From the NCBI RefSeq assembly GCF_028657905.1, contig NZ_CP117782.1, forward strand, positions 2,852,001 through 2,916,000: a stretch of DNA of 64,000 nt, written 5' to 3'. Under the pieces are notes generated by a model. The model was not told where the DNA came from. It worked only from the letters and a program-made list of their open reading frames with translations, and searched no databases. Both the position numbers and the translations under genes were made by a program. Positions 25,944 through 35,380 of the stretch are shown one piece after another (positions within the stretch are counted from its first letter, which is position 1; each line of letters begins with the position of its first letter). The stretch comes from Burkholderia sp. FERM BP-3421 (GTDB lineage Bacteria > Pseudomonadota > Gammaproteobacteria > Burkholderiales > Burkholderiaceae).

Positions 25944-27010
25944 ACCGTCACGCATCCGCAGGCAGCATCGAGGTGCTGCGCGCCGGCCCCTTGTCCACGG
26001 TGCAGGATCTCGGCCGGCAGGGCTTCCGCCACCTGGGCGTCGCGCAGGGCGGCGCGCTCGACTCGCTCGCGCTCGAGGTCGGCAACCGGCTGGTCGGCAA
26101 CCGGCCGGACGCGGCGGCCGTCGAGATCACGCTCGGCCCCGCGTCGTTCCGCTTCCCGCGCGCGGCCCGGGTCGCGATCACCGGCACCGAATTCGGCGCG
26201 ACGCTCGACGGCCAGCCCGTCTATTCGTGGTGGAGCCTGCCCGTCGCGGCCGGCCAGACCCTGGTGCTGCCCGCCGCGAAACGCGGGATGCGCGGCTACC
26301 TGTGCATCGCGGGCGGGATCGACGTGCTGCCGATGATCGGCTCGCGCAGCACCGACCTCGCCTCGCGCTACGGCGGCCTCGGCGGCCGCGCGCTGCGCGA
26401 CGGCGACCGTTTGCCGGTGGGCGCGCCCGCGGCCGACACGCCGGGCTGCCTCGCGCCCGACGCGCGCGAATTCGGCGTGAAGGCGCCCGCCTGGTGCGCC
26501 TTCACCCGCTTCGACGACGCGCCGCGCCGCCACAAGAGCACGCACGCGGCCTGGGCGATGCCGGTGCGGGTGCTGCCCGGCCCGCAGTATCCGAGCTTCA
26601 CGCCGGCCGCGCAGCAGGCGCTGTGGGACGACGAATGGCTCGTGACCCCGAACAGCAACCGGATGGGCTACCGGCTCTCGGGCACCGCCCTGACGCGCGC
26701 GAAGTCCGACGACCTGCTGTCGCACGCGGTGCTGCCCGGCACGATCCAGGTGCCGCCGAACGGCCAGCCGATCGTGCTGATGCATGATGCGCAGACGACG
26801 GGCGGCTATCCGAAGATCGGCTCGGTGATCCGCGCCGATCTGTGGAAACTCGCGCAGGCGCGCCTGAACCTGCCGATCCGCTTCGTGCTCGCCACGCCCG
26901 ACGCCGCGCGCGATGCGCTCGCGGCCGAGCGCGCGTACCTGCGGCAGATCGACGTGGCCATCGACATGCACGAAGAAGCGCGCGCACGCGCGCAGTCCCG
27001 GGCCGCGTGA
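25940..27010 (+). CDS. pxpC: 5-oxoprolinase subunit PxpC (KipA / biotin-dependent carboxylase-like domain)
   Basis: A protein of 356 residues of the AHS2 family. The segments IEVLRAGPLSTVQDLGRQGF, VAQGGALDSLALEVGNRLVG, VEITLGPASFRFP and GYLCIAGGID are diagnostic. It is the partner of PxpB in the 5-oxoprolinase complex. Coupled to pxpB by a 4-bp overlap and 47 bp before pxpA. Length is normal. Confidence 0.94.
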   Translation: MNRHASAGSIEVLRAGPLSTVQDLGRQGFRHLGVAQGGALDSLALEVGNRLVGNRPDAAAVEITLGPASFRFPRAARVAITGTEFGATLDGQPVYSWWSLPVAAGQTLVLPAAKRGMRGYLCIAGGIDVLPMIGSRSTDLASRYGGLGGRALRDGDRLPVGAPAADTPGCLAPDAREFGVKAPAWCAFTRFDDAPRRHKSTHAAWAMPVRVLPGPQYPSFTPAAQQALWDDEWLVTPNSNRMGYRLSGTALTRAKSDDLLSHAVLPGTIQVPPNGQPIVLMHDAQTTGGYPKIGSVIRADLWKLAQARLNLPIRFVLATPDAARDALAAERAYLRQIDVAIDMHEEARARAQSRAA

Positions 27011-27057
27011 CGGCGGCCCGCCCATCCCGACAACAACAGGCTCCTGACGAGGACAAC

Positions 27058-27822
27058 ATGGAAATCGATCTGAACGCCGATCTCGGCGAAGGCTGCGGCT
27101 CCGACGAGGCGCTGCTCGAACTCGTGAGTTCCGCCAACATCGCGTGCGGCTGGCACGCGGGCGGCGCGCAGGCGATGCGCGACTGCGTGCGCTGGGCCGT
27201 CGAGAAGAACGTCGCGATCGGCGCGCACCCGAGCTTCCACGACCCCGAGAACTTCGGCCGCAAGGAAATGGACCTGCCGGCGGGCGAGATCTATGCGGGC
27301 GTGCTGTACCAGCTCGGCGCGCTGTCCGCGATCGCGCAGGCCGAGGGCGGCCGGATCGCGCACGTGAAACCGCACGGCGCGCTCTACAACCAGGCCGCGC
27401 GCGACCCGCAGATCGCCGACGCCGTGGTGTCCGCGATCCATGACTTCGACCCGTCGGTGGCGGTGTTCGGCCTCGCCAACAGCGGCTTCATCGCGGCGGC
27501 GCGGCAGGCGGGCCTCAGCGCGGTCGAGGAAGTATTCGCCGACCGCGGCTACCGCGCCGACGGCTCGCTCGTGCCGCGCAGCCAGCCCGGCGCGCTGATC
27601 GAAAACGAAGACGAGATGCTCGAGCGCACGCTCGAGATGGTGCGCGGCCAGCGGGTGCGCGCGGTCACGGGCGAGTGGGTGCCGCTCAGCGCGCAGACCG
27701 TCTGCCTGCACGGCGACGGCCCGCATGCGCTCGCGTTCGCGCGCCGCATCCGCGCGGCGCTCGAACACGCCGGCATCGACATCGCCGCGCCCAACGCGCT
27801 GCACGCGGACGCGCGCGCCTGA
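27058..27822 (+). CDS. pxpA: 5-oxoprolinase subunit PxpA (LamB/YcsF family)
   Basis: A protein of 254 residues. The start MEIDLNADLGEGCGSDEALL and the segments SANIACGWHAGG, AIGAHPSFHDPENFGRKEM and HVKPHGALYNQA are the LamB/YcsF signature with its conserved Asp/His residues. It is the third subunit of 5-oxoprolinase. The gene order pxpB-pxpC-pxpA followed by two membrane proteins suggests uptake or handling of 5-oxoproline. Confidence 0.95.
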   Translation: MEIDLNADLGEGCGSDEALLELVSSANIACGWHAGGAQAMRDCVRWAVEKNVAIGAHPSFHDPENFGRKEMDLPAGEIYAGVLYQLGALSAIAQAEGGRIAHVKPHGALYNQAARDPQIADAVVSAIHDFDPSVAVFGLANSGFIAAARQAGLSAVEEVFADRGYRADGSLVPRSQPGALIENEDEMLERTLEMVRGQRVRAVTGEWVPLSAQTVCLHGDGPHALAFARRIRAALEHAGIDIAAPNALHADARA

Positions 27823-28010
27823 CGCGCAGCCGCCGCCAACCGGTTTTCGCTTTATCCGTCGCGCGCCGCTTCCGGCGGCGCGCGCGGCGACGTGCAGCCT
27901 CAAGCGGCCGTTAGAGCCGCTGAAGCGCGCCGGCGCGGCCCTGTCGCGCGCCGCGGCGCGCCGGCCCGCCATCGGCGGCCGGCGCCTTTTCCCTAGTTTG
28001 GAGATCGTCC

Positions 28011-28730
28011 ATGCAGAGCACCGTGAATCTATGGCCGCTGATCGGCGTCGCCGTGATCATCCTCGGCTTCGTGCTGCGTTTCAATCCGATGCTGATCGTC
28101 ACCGCCGCCGCGATCGCGACTGCCGTGAGCGCCCACTTTCCACCAGATCGCATCCTCGCCGCGATCGGCGCCGGCTTCCTGAAGACCCGCAACATCCCGC
28201 TCATCATCCTGCTGCCGCTCGCGGTGATCGGCCTGCTCGAACGGCACGGCCTGCGCGAGCGCGCGCAGGCGTGGATCTCGACGATCCGCGCGGCCACCGC
28301 GGGCCGCCTGCTGATCGTCTACCTGCTGGTGCGCGAGCTGACGGCCGCGGTCGGGCTCACGGGCCTGGGCGGGCATCCGCAGATGGTGCGGCCGCTGATC
28401 GCGCCGATGGCCGAGGGCGCGGCCGAGCACCGCTACGGCCCGCTGCCCGAATCGATCCGGCACCGGCTGCGCGCGTATGCGGCCGCCACCGACAACGTCG
28501 GCCTGTTCTTCGGCGAGGACATCTTCGTCGCGTTCGGCGCGATCGTGCTGATGGTGACCTTCCTGAAGGAGGCGGGCATCGCCGTCGAGCCGATGCACGT
28601 CGCGCTGTGGGGCATCCCGACCGCGCTCTGCGCCTTCCTGATCCACGGCTTCCGGCTGTGGCTGCTCGACCGCCGGCTCGAGCGCGAGCTGGGCGGAGCC
28701 GCCGCCGCACCGTCGGGAGACCGCGCATGA
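28011..28730 (+). CDS. DUF969 membrane protein, putative transporter half
   Basis: A protein of 239 residues with about six hydrophobic segments, for example LWPLIGVAVIILGFVLRF, ILLPLAVIGLLE and FGAIVLMVTFL. The region VGLTGLGGHPQMVRPLIAPM and ATDNVGLFFGEDIFVAFGAI match the DUF969 family. The function is not established. It is coupled to the DUF979 gene by a 4-bp ATGA overlap, and the two occur as a pair. Its place after pxpBCA suggests a two-part transporter for 5-oxoproline or a related peptide product (inference). Confidence 0.8.
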   Translation: MQSTVNLWPLIGVAVIILGFVLRFNPMLIVTAAAIATAVSAHFPPDRILAAIGAGFLKTRNIPLIILLPLAVIGLLERHGLRERAQAWISTIRAATAGRLLIVYLLVRELTAAVGLTGLGGHPQMVRPLIAPMAEGAAEHRYGPLPESIRHRLRAYAAATDNVGLFFGEDIFVAFGAIVLMVTFLKEAGIAVEPMHVALWGIPTALCAFLIHGFRLWLLDRRLERELGGAAAAPSGDRA

Positions 28731-29683
28731 CGCTCACCCTCACCTATCTGTTCTGGCTGCTCGGACTCGTGCTGCTCGCGGTCGGCGCGATGATCGTCAG
28801 CGATCGCGACCATCCGCGCCGCTTCACCGCGGGCGGCTTCTGGATCGTCTATGCGCTGGTGTTCCTGGTCGGCGACCACCTGCCCGTCGAGCTGGTCGGC
28901 CTGCTCGTGATCGTGATGGCGCTGATCGCCGGCTTCGGCGGCGTGACAGCCGCGCGGCCGCGGTTGCTGTCCGACGACGCGCGCCGCGCCAGCGCCGCGC
29001 GGCTCGGCAACCGGCTGTTCGTGCCGGCGCTCACCATTCCCGCCGTGACGGTCGTGGTGACGCTCGCGGCCCCGCACCTGCACGTCGCGGGCGCGCCGCT
29101 GATCGATCCGAAGAACGCCACGCTGGTCGGCTTCGGCATCGGCTGCGTGGCCGCGCTCGCGCTCGCCTGCGCGCTGACCCGCGACACGGTCGGCCAGTCG
29201 CTGCGCGAAACGCGCCGCCTCGTCGACGCGCTGTCCTGGGCCGCGGTGCTGCCGCAGCTGCTCGGCATGCTCGGGCTCGTGTTCGCGGACGCGGGCGTCG
29301 GCAAGGCGGTCGCGCACCTGACCACCGCCTATATCAGCGTCGACTTCCGCCTCGTCGCGGTGGCCGTGTACTGCATCGGGATGGCGCTGTTCACGATGGT
29401 GATGGGCAACGGCTTCGCCGCGTTCCCGGTGATGACGGGCGGCGTGGGCGTGCCGATCCTCGTCAACGTGTTCCACGGCGACCCGGCGGTGATGGTCGCG
29501 ATCGGCATGTTCTCCGGCTACTGCGGCACGCTGATGACGCCGATGGCAGCGAACTTCAACATGGTGCCCGCCGCGCTGCTCGAACTGCCGGACAAGAACG
29601 CCGTGATCAAGGTGCAGGTGCCGACCGCGCTCGCGATCCTCGCCGCCAACATCGTTCTGCTGAATATCCTGATGTTCCGGTGA
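28727..29683 (+). CDS. DUF979 membrane protein, partner of DUF969
   Basis: A protein of 318 residues with about nine to ten membrane segments. The segments YISVDFRLVAVAVYCIGMAL, MGNGFAAFPVMTGGVGVPIL and FSGYCGTLMTPMAANFNMVP are strongly family-like and contain Gly/Pro/Asn-rich re-entrant-type turns, as seen in secondary transporters. The start ATG lies inside the end of the DUF969 gene. Last gene of the pxp cluster; a strong terminator follows. Confidence 0.82.
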   Translation: MTLTLTYLFWLLGLVLLAVGAMIVSDRDHPRRFTAGGFWIVYALVFLVGDHLPVELVGLLVIVMALIAGFGGVTAARPRLLSDDARRASAARLGNRLFVPALTIPAVTVVVTLAAPHLHVAGAPLIDPKNATLVGFGIGCVAALALACALTRDTVGQSLRETRRLVDALSWAAVLPQLLGMLGLVFADAGVGKAVAHLTTAYISVDFRLVAVAVYCIGMALFTMVMGNGFAAFPVMTGGVGVPILVNVFHGDPAVMVAIGMFSGYCGTLMTPMAANFNMVPAALLELPDKNAVIKVQVPTALAILAANIVLLNILMFR

Positions 29684-29695
29684 ACGCGCGCGGAA

Positions 29696-29727
29696 AAAGA
29701 AAAAGCGCCGAACCGGCGCTTTTTTTC
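29696..29727. terminator. Bidirectional intrinsic terminator after the DUF979 gene
   Basis: Stem AGCGCCG (29704-29710) with CGGCGCT (29714-29720) and loop AAC. The plus strand continues with a run of eight T, while the minus strand continues with T5CT5. It serves the pxp-DUF979 transcript and could also end a leftward transcript from the promoter at 30040-30068. Confidence 0.9.
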
Positions 29728-30033
29728 GAACACGATGTGGCGAATCAATCAGCCATCCTTAAATGTGACATCGAAAGACGTCACCCTTATTCGTGGCCCG
29801 CTGCGCATCGCGGATCAAAACGCGTCCGCCGCCATCCGGTACGACCTCCCCCCGGCCAGACGGCGGAACGTTCAGATCAAGCTGCACGTGCCCGCATGCG
29901 ATTCATTTTGATGTGGCCCCGCCTGCATGCAGACCGAACGCCGCCGGCACGTCGATACGTGCCGGCAACGCCAACCCCGCGCTGTTTTTCTGGTGCTTCC
30001 CCGTAGTGCTTTTGTCGATTTGAAAACGTTGTG
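29700..30033 (-). ncRNA. Candidate leftward small RNA
   Basis: Bounded by the promoter at 30040-30068 and the bidirectional terminator at 29696-29720, a transcript of about 330 nt would contain the 9-bp hairpin 29943-29966 and only very short frames. One such frame (about six codons) follows a GGGGGGAGG ribosome-site look-alike. The call rests on the promoter and terminator pair; no RNA family was recognised. Confidence 0.35.
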
Positions 30034-30039
30034 GAGTGG

Positions 30040-30068
30040 AGAATAGATTTTGCCCGCGGGGGTGTCAA
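30040..30068 (-). promoter_or_regulatory. Sigma-70-type promoter firing leftwards in the pxp/traB gap
   Basis: On the minus strand TTGACA (30063-30068, exact consensus), 17-bp spacer, TATTCT (30040-30045). It lies 46 bp downstream of the end of the TraB/GumN gene and points away from it, with no protein gene ahead. Confidence 0.55.
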
Positions 30069-30114
30069 TTACTGAAACGCGATTCATCGACAACCGGGGG
30101 AATGTCCCGATGCG

Positions 30115-31252
30115 TCAGCCGGCGTCGATCCGCCAACCTTGCTGACGCAACAGTTCGAGCACGCCTTTCAGGCCGCCGAGATGCAGCGCGCCGATCGCAA
30201 CGAACACCGGCCGGTTCGGCGCGGCGATCTGCGTCATGCGGACCACGAAGCGCCGGTTGCGCTCGTACAGGATCTTGCCGTCGATGCGCTCCGCCACCGC
30301 CCTCACGCGCGCGAGCCGCTCGGTCTTCGCGGTCGCCCATGCGGCGAGCGCATCGGCGTCGCCAATTCGCCACAGTCGATGCAGCGCCTTCACGTCGGCC
30401 GCGTTCTGCGCGGGCGTCTGCACCATGTCCTGCGCGAGCATTTCGCGCTGCTCCGCGAGCGTGAGCCCGGTGAACGCGCGCATCTGCTCGGCCAGCGTTT
30501 CGAGGCCGACCACCTTGCCGCCCTTCTTGCCCAGGAACACGTTCTGCAATTGCGCCTCGGTGCCGTATTCCGTCTGCAAGCCGGCCGACAGCGAATCATA
30601 GGTTTCGACCACCAGCGCCGCGAGCCACGGGCGCATCCGGCGGATCCCCGCGAGCGCCGCCGGATTCCCGTGCAGGCGATTCGCGAGCTTCTGCCACAAC
30701 GGCTCGGGCAGCAGCTTCGGCAGGCATTCGTAGCGGCACACGCCGTACTTCGATACGTCGTCCTGCGATTCGAGCAGGTCGTCCGGCGACAGTTCGAGCG
30801 CGAGGGTCGGCGATGCGGCGAGCGCGGCCAGGATCGTCCGGCGGAACGGCAGGGTCGGCGGATAGTCGGCGGGGTCGCCGATATGCAGCGTGCCGAGCAC
30901 GTAGAGCGTGAGCTTGCCCTTGGTCGCGACGTAGAACGGCATGCGTGCGGGCTGGGTGCGCACCGCGCCGCTCGACACCGTGCCATTGGTCGTGGCGGGC
31001 GGCGCGTGGAAGCCCGGCAGCGACAGGCCGGGCGGCGGGATCTGCGCGGGATGCAGCGGCGCGTTCGCGGCGGCCGCGCCGCTCGCATGGGCGGGCCGCA
31101 CCGGCGTCAGCACGCCGGCCGCCGCGCACGCACCGGCGAGCAGCAGCCCGGCGAGCGCGCGGATGCGCCAGCGCCGGGCCTGCCGGCGGGCCCGCATCAC
31201 GCGGGCGCCGGCGCAACGCATACGGCGCGCGAACCGGCGCGCCGCTCCTGCT

Positions 31253-31260
<8 letters not shown>
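30115..31260 (-). CDS. TraB/GumN family protein
   Basis: A protein of 381 residues with an N-terminal hydrophobic segment (IRALAGLLLAGACAAAGVL) that is a signal peptide or anchor, then a TraB/GumN domain. The segment LTLYVLGTLHIGDPADYP carries the conserved GT-H motif, and the C-terminal VFVAIGALHLGGLKGVLELL carries the matching GALHL motif. Some relatives are thought to be metalloproteases; the function here is unknown. The start at 31260 is supported by GGGGAGG just before it and overlaps the end of dppF by 8 bp, so it is read as the last gene of the dpp operon. Starts at 31221 or 31197 are alternatives. Confidence 0.85.
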
Positions 31261-32253
<993 letters not shown>

Positions 32254-32257
<4 letters not shown>

Positions 32258-33249
32258 CGTGCGCCTCCCGGTGTGCCGATCGCATGCAGGTTCAAGGGCT
32301 TGATGCAGCGCGCGCGCATCGCGTCGTTGCCGGCGACGAGCACGTCGAGCGCGGGACGCGCCTTCGTGCAGCCGTCGGCCACGTACTTGCAGCGCGGCGC
32401 GAACAGGCAGCCGCCCGGCCGGTCGTCGCGGCCCGGCACCATCCCCGGCAGCGCGGCCAGCCGGCGCGCGCCCGCGTTGTGCTCGGGAATCGCGGCCAGC
32501 AGCGCCTCAGTATACGGGTGATGCGGCGACGCGAAGATGTCGGGCACCCGGTTGGTCTCGATCACCTCGCCCGCATACATCACGGCAACCCGCTGCGCGA
32601 CCTCGGACACCACCGCGAGATCGTGCGAGATCAGCACGAGCGCCATGCCGCGCTCTTTCTGCAGCCGCACCAGCAGGTCCATGATCTGGGCCTGGATGGT
32701 CACGTCGAGCGCGGTGGTCGGTTCGTCGGCGATCAGCAGCTTCGGATTGCACGCCACCGCCATCGCGATCATCACGCGCTGGTTCATGCCGCCCGACATC
32801 TGGTGCGGGAAGGTGTCGATGCGGTTCTTCGCATCGGGGATCCCGACCTGGTCGAGCAGCTCGAGCGCGCGCCGCTTGAGCGCATCGCCGCGCAGCCCCT
32901 CGTGCAGCTTCAGCACCTCCTTGATCTGGTAGCCGACCGTGTAGCTCGGGTTCAGGCTCGTCAGCGCATCCTGGAACACCATCGCGATGTCCTTGCCGAT
33001 GATCCGGCGCCGCGCCTTCGGGCCTGCCTTGAGCAGGTCGACGCCGTTGAACGTGACCTCGTCGGCGGTGACGACGCCGGGCGCGTCGATCAGGCCCATC
33101 AGCGCCATCATCGTCACGCTCTTGCCCGAGCCGGATTCGCCGACCACGCCGACCACCTCGCCCGGCGCGATCGACAGGTTGATCCGGTCGACCGCGGGCA
33201 GGCCGTTGAAGTTCACCGCGAGATTGCGGATGCTCAGAAGATCGCTCAT
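32254..33249 (-). CDS. dppD: Dipeptide ABC transporter ATP-binding protein DppD
   Basis: A protein of 331 residues. Walker A is GESGSGKSVTMM, the signature is MSGGMNQRVMIAMA and Walker B is LLIADEPTTALD. The C-terminal extension GCLFAPRCKYVADGC is typical of the family. It pairs with DppF. The ATG at 33249 begins the conserved MSDLLSIRNLAV. It is 84 bp after dppC. Confidence 0.95.
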
Positions 33250-33333
33250 GCCGCCCTCCGCCGCGCCGTCCCGTCCAGGATGGCCGCGCCCCCTCGGGGC
33301 CGCGCGCACAACAAGCTTGGGAGTCGTTTCATC

Positions 33334-34251
33334 TCAGGCCATCCGTTTGAGTTTGGGGTCGAGCGCGTCGCGCAGCCCGTCGCCGAGCAGGTTGATCGCG
33401 AGCACCGAAATCAGGATCGACAGGCCGGGCATCGTGACGATCCACCAGGCGTTGTCGATGTAGTCGCGCGCGGAGGCGAGCATCGCGCCCCACTCGGCGG
33501 TCGGCGGTTGTACGCCGAGGCCGAGGAAGCCGAGCGCGGCCGCGTCGAGGATCGCCGACGAGAAGCCGAGCGTGGCCTGCACGATCAGCGGCGCCGTGCA
33601 GTTCGGCAGCACCTGCGAGAACATCAGGCGCAGCGTGCCGGCGCCCGCGACGCGCGACGCGGTCACGTATTCCTTTTGCAGCTCGCCGAGCGCGGAGGCG
33701 CGCGTCAGGCGCACATAGCCCGGCAGCGCGACGATCGCGATCGCGAACATCGTATTGGTGAGCCCCGGCCCGATGATCGCGACCACCGCGACCGCGAGCA
33801 GCAGCGACGGCAGCGCGAGCAGCACGTCCATCACGCGCATCACCGGCGTGTCGGCCCACTTCTGGAAGAACGCGGCGACGAGCCCGAGCACGATGCCCGG
33901 GATCAGCGCGAGCACGACCGACACGAAGCCGATCCAGAACGACATGCGCGCGCCATACATCAGGCGCGAGAGGATGTCGCGGCCCGCCTCGTCGGTGCCG
34001 AGCACGAACTGCCAGTTGCCGCCCGCGAGCCACGCGGGCGGGATCTTCACGTAGTCGCGGTACTGCTCGATCGGGCTGTGCGGCGCGATCAGCGGCGCGC
34101 ACAGCGCGACGAAGATCAGCACGAACACGACGAGGCCCGCGCCGACCGCGCCACGGTTGCGGGAGAAATTGGCCCAGAACTCGCGCAGCGCGAGCGCCCG
34201 GCCGCTCGCCGGCGCGACCCGGCCCGGCATGGCGTTTTGCAGATTGCTCAT
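33334..34251 (-). CDS. dppC: Dipeptide ABC transporter permease DppC
   Basis: A protein of 305 residues with an N-terminal membrane segment (AGLVVFVLIFVALCAPLIAP), the N-domain LGTDEAGRDILSRLMYGARM typical of DppC/OppC, and five further membrane segments. The EAA loop is SALGELQKEYVTASRVAGAG. Inner-membrane channel subunit with DppB. 4 bp separate it from dppB. Confidence 0.95.
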   Translation of the reverse strand: MSNLQNAMPGRVAPASGRALALREFWANFSRNRGAVGAGLVVFVLIFVALCAPLIAPHSPIEQYRDYVKIPPAWLAGGNWQFVLGTDEAGRDILSRLMYGARMSFWIGFVSVVLALIPGIVLGLVAAFFQKWADTPVMRVMDVLLALPSLLLAVAVVAIIGPGLTNTMFAIAIVALPGYVRLTRASALGELQKEYVTASRVAGAGTLRLMFSQVLPNCTAPLIVQATLGFSSAILDAAALGFLGLGVQPPTAEWGAMLASARDYIDNAWWIVTMPGLSILISVLAINLLGDGLRDALDPKLKRMA

Positions 34252-34255
34252 GGCA

Positions 34256-35266
34256 TTACCTCGTATGACGGATGCGCGGGTTCAACACGCCGTACAGCAG
34301 GTCGACGACCAGGTTCACGACGATCACGAGCGTCGCGATCAACAGGATGCCGCCCTGCACGACCGGATAGTCGCGGCGGCCGATCGCATCGATCAGCCAC
34401 TTGCCGACGCCGGGCCACGAGAACAGGGTTTCGGTCAGCACCGCGCCGGCCAGCAGCGTGCCGACCTGCAGGCCGATCACGGTGACGACCGGGATCAGCG
34501 CGTTGCGCAGCGCATGCACGACGATCACGCGGCCGGGCGACAGGCCCTTCGCGCGCGCGGTGCGGATGTAGTCCTCGCGCAGCACCTCGAGCATCGAGGA
34601 GCGCGTCATGCGCGCGATCACCGCGAGCGGGATCGTGCCGAGCACGATCGCGGGCAGGATCAGATGGCTGACCGCCGACGCGAACGCGCCTTCGTCGCCG
34701 GACAGCAGCGTGTCGATCAGCATGAAGCCGGTGGCGTGCGGGATCTCGTATTCGACCGCGATGCGGCCGGACACCGGGGTCCAGCCGAGGTACGACGAGA
34801 ACACCATGATGAGGATGAGGCCCCACCAGAAGATCGGCATCGAATAACCGGTGAGGGCCGTGCCCATCACGCCGTGGTCGACCAGCGTGCCGCGCCGCAG
34901 CGCGGCGATCACGCCGGCCGGCAGGCCGACGGCGAGCGCGAACAGCAGCGCGCACAGCGACAGCTCGACGGTGGCGGGGAAACGGGCGAGGAACTCGCTC
35001 ATCACGCTGGTGTTGGTGATGATCGAGGTGCCGAGGTCGCCGTGCAGCGCACGGCCGACGTAGTGCAGGTACTGGGTCGGCAGCGGCTCGTCGAGCCCGA
35101 GGCGATGCATCGCCTCGGCGTGCATCGCGGGGTCGACGCCGCGCTCGCCCATCATCACTTCGATCGGATCGCCCGGTATCAGGTGAATCAGCGCGAACGC
35201 AAGGATGGTGATGCCGATGAAGGTCGGAATCACCATCCCGATGCGGCGCAAGACAAATCGGAACAT
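34256..35266 (-). CDS. dppB: Dipeptide ABC transporter permease DppB
   Basis: A protein of 336 residues starting MFRFVLRRIGMVIPTFIGIT. It has the DppB-type periplasmic insert (GDPIEVMMGERG), six membrane segments and an EAA loop (SSMLEVLREDYIRTARAKGL). Forms the channel with DppC. It is separated from dppA by 114 bp that contain a strong hairpin. Confidence 0.95.
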   Translation of the reverse strand: MFRFVLRRIGMVIPTFIGITILAFALIHLIPGDPIEVMMGERGVDPAMHAEAMHRLGLDEPLPTQYLHYVGRALHGDLGTSIITNTSVMSEFLARFPATVELSLCALLFALAVGLPAGVIAALRRGTLVDHGVMGTALTGYSMPIFWWGLILIMVFSSYLGWTPVSGRIAVEYEIPHATGFMLIDTLLSGDEGAFASAVSHLILPAIVLGTIPLAVIARMTRSSMLEVLREDYIRTARAKGLSPGRVIVVHALRNALIPVVTVIGLQVGTLLAGAVLTETLFSWPGVGKWLIDAIGRRDYPVVQGGILLIATLVIVVNLVVDLLYGVLNPRIRHTR

Positions 35267-35302
35267 GAGGCGTCTCGAGTTTTCTTGGGGGGAAATGTGC
35301 GA

Positions 35303-35337
35303 CCGGCGACGGGGAGCGTCAGGCCCCCCGTCGCCGG
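35303..35337 (-). promoter_or_regulatory. Intercistronic hairpin between dppA and dppB
   Basis: A 12-bp perfect stem (CCGGCGACGGGG at 35303-35314 with 35326-35337) and 11-nt loop, with no T-run. In periplasmic-binding-protein operons such hairpins protect the upstream message from 3' decay, raising binding-protein level over the permease genes; this role is inferred here. Confidence 0.65.
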
Positions 35338-35380
35338 ATGGTTATCGTCCAGCCGATGGGAACAGCTTACCCGCCGCGCC

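Larger units (their letters stand above)
29684..30114. other. Gene-free stretch between the pxp cluster and the TraB/GumN gene
   Basis: AT-richer than its surroundings. It holds the terminator at 29701-29727, a 9-bp GCCGGCACG hairpin at 29943-29966, and on the minus strand a good sigma-70-type promoter (30040-30068) pointing into the gap. A small RNA is possible here. Tiny frames inside are not convincing genes. Confidence 0.6.

Noticed and set aside
27861..27883. GCGCGCCGC hairpin after pxpA as a terminator
   Set aside because: The stem is perfect but has no T-run, and the DUF969 gene that follows appears to belong to the same cluster; it is more likely an mRNA structure.
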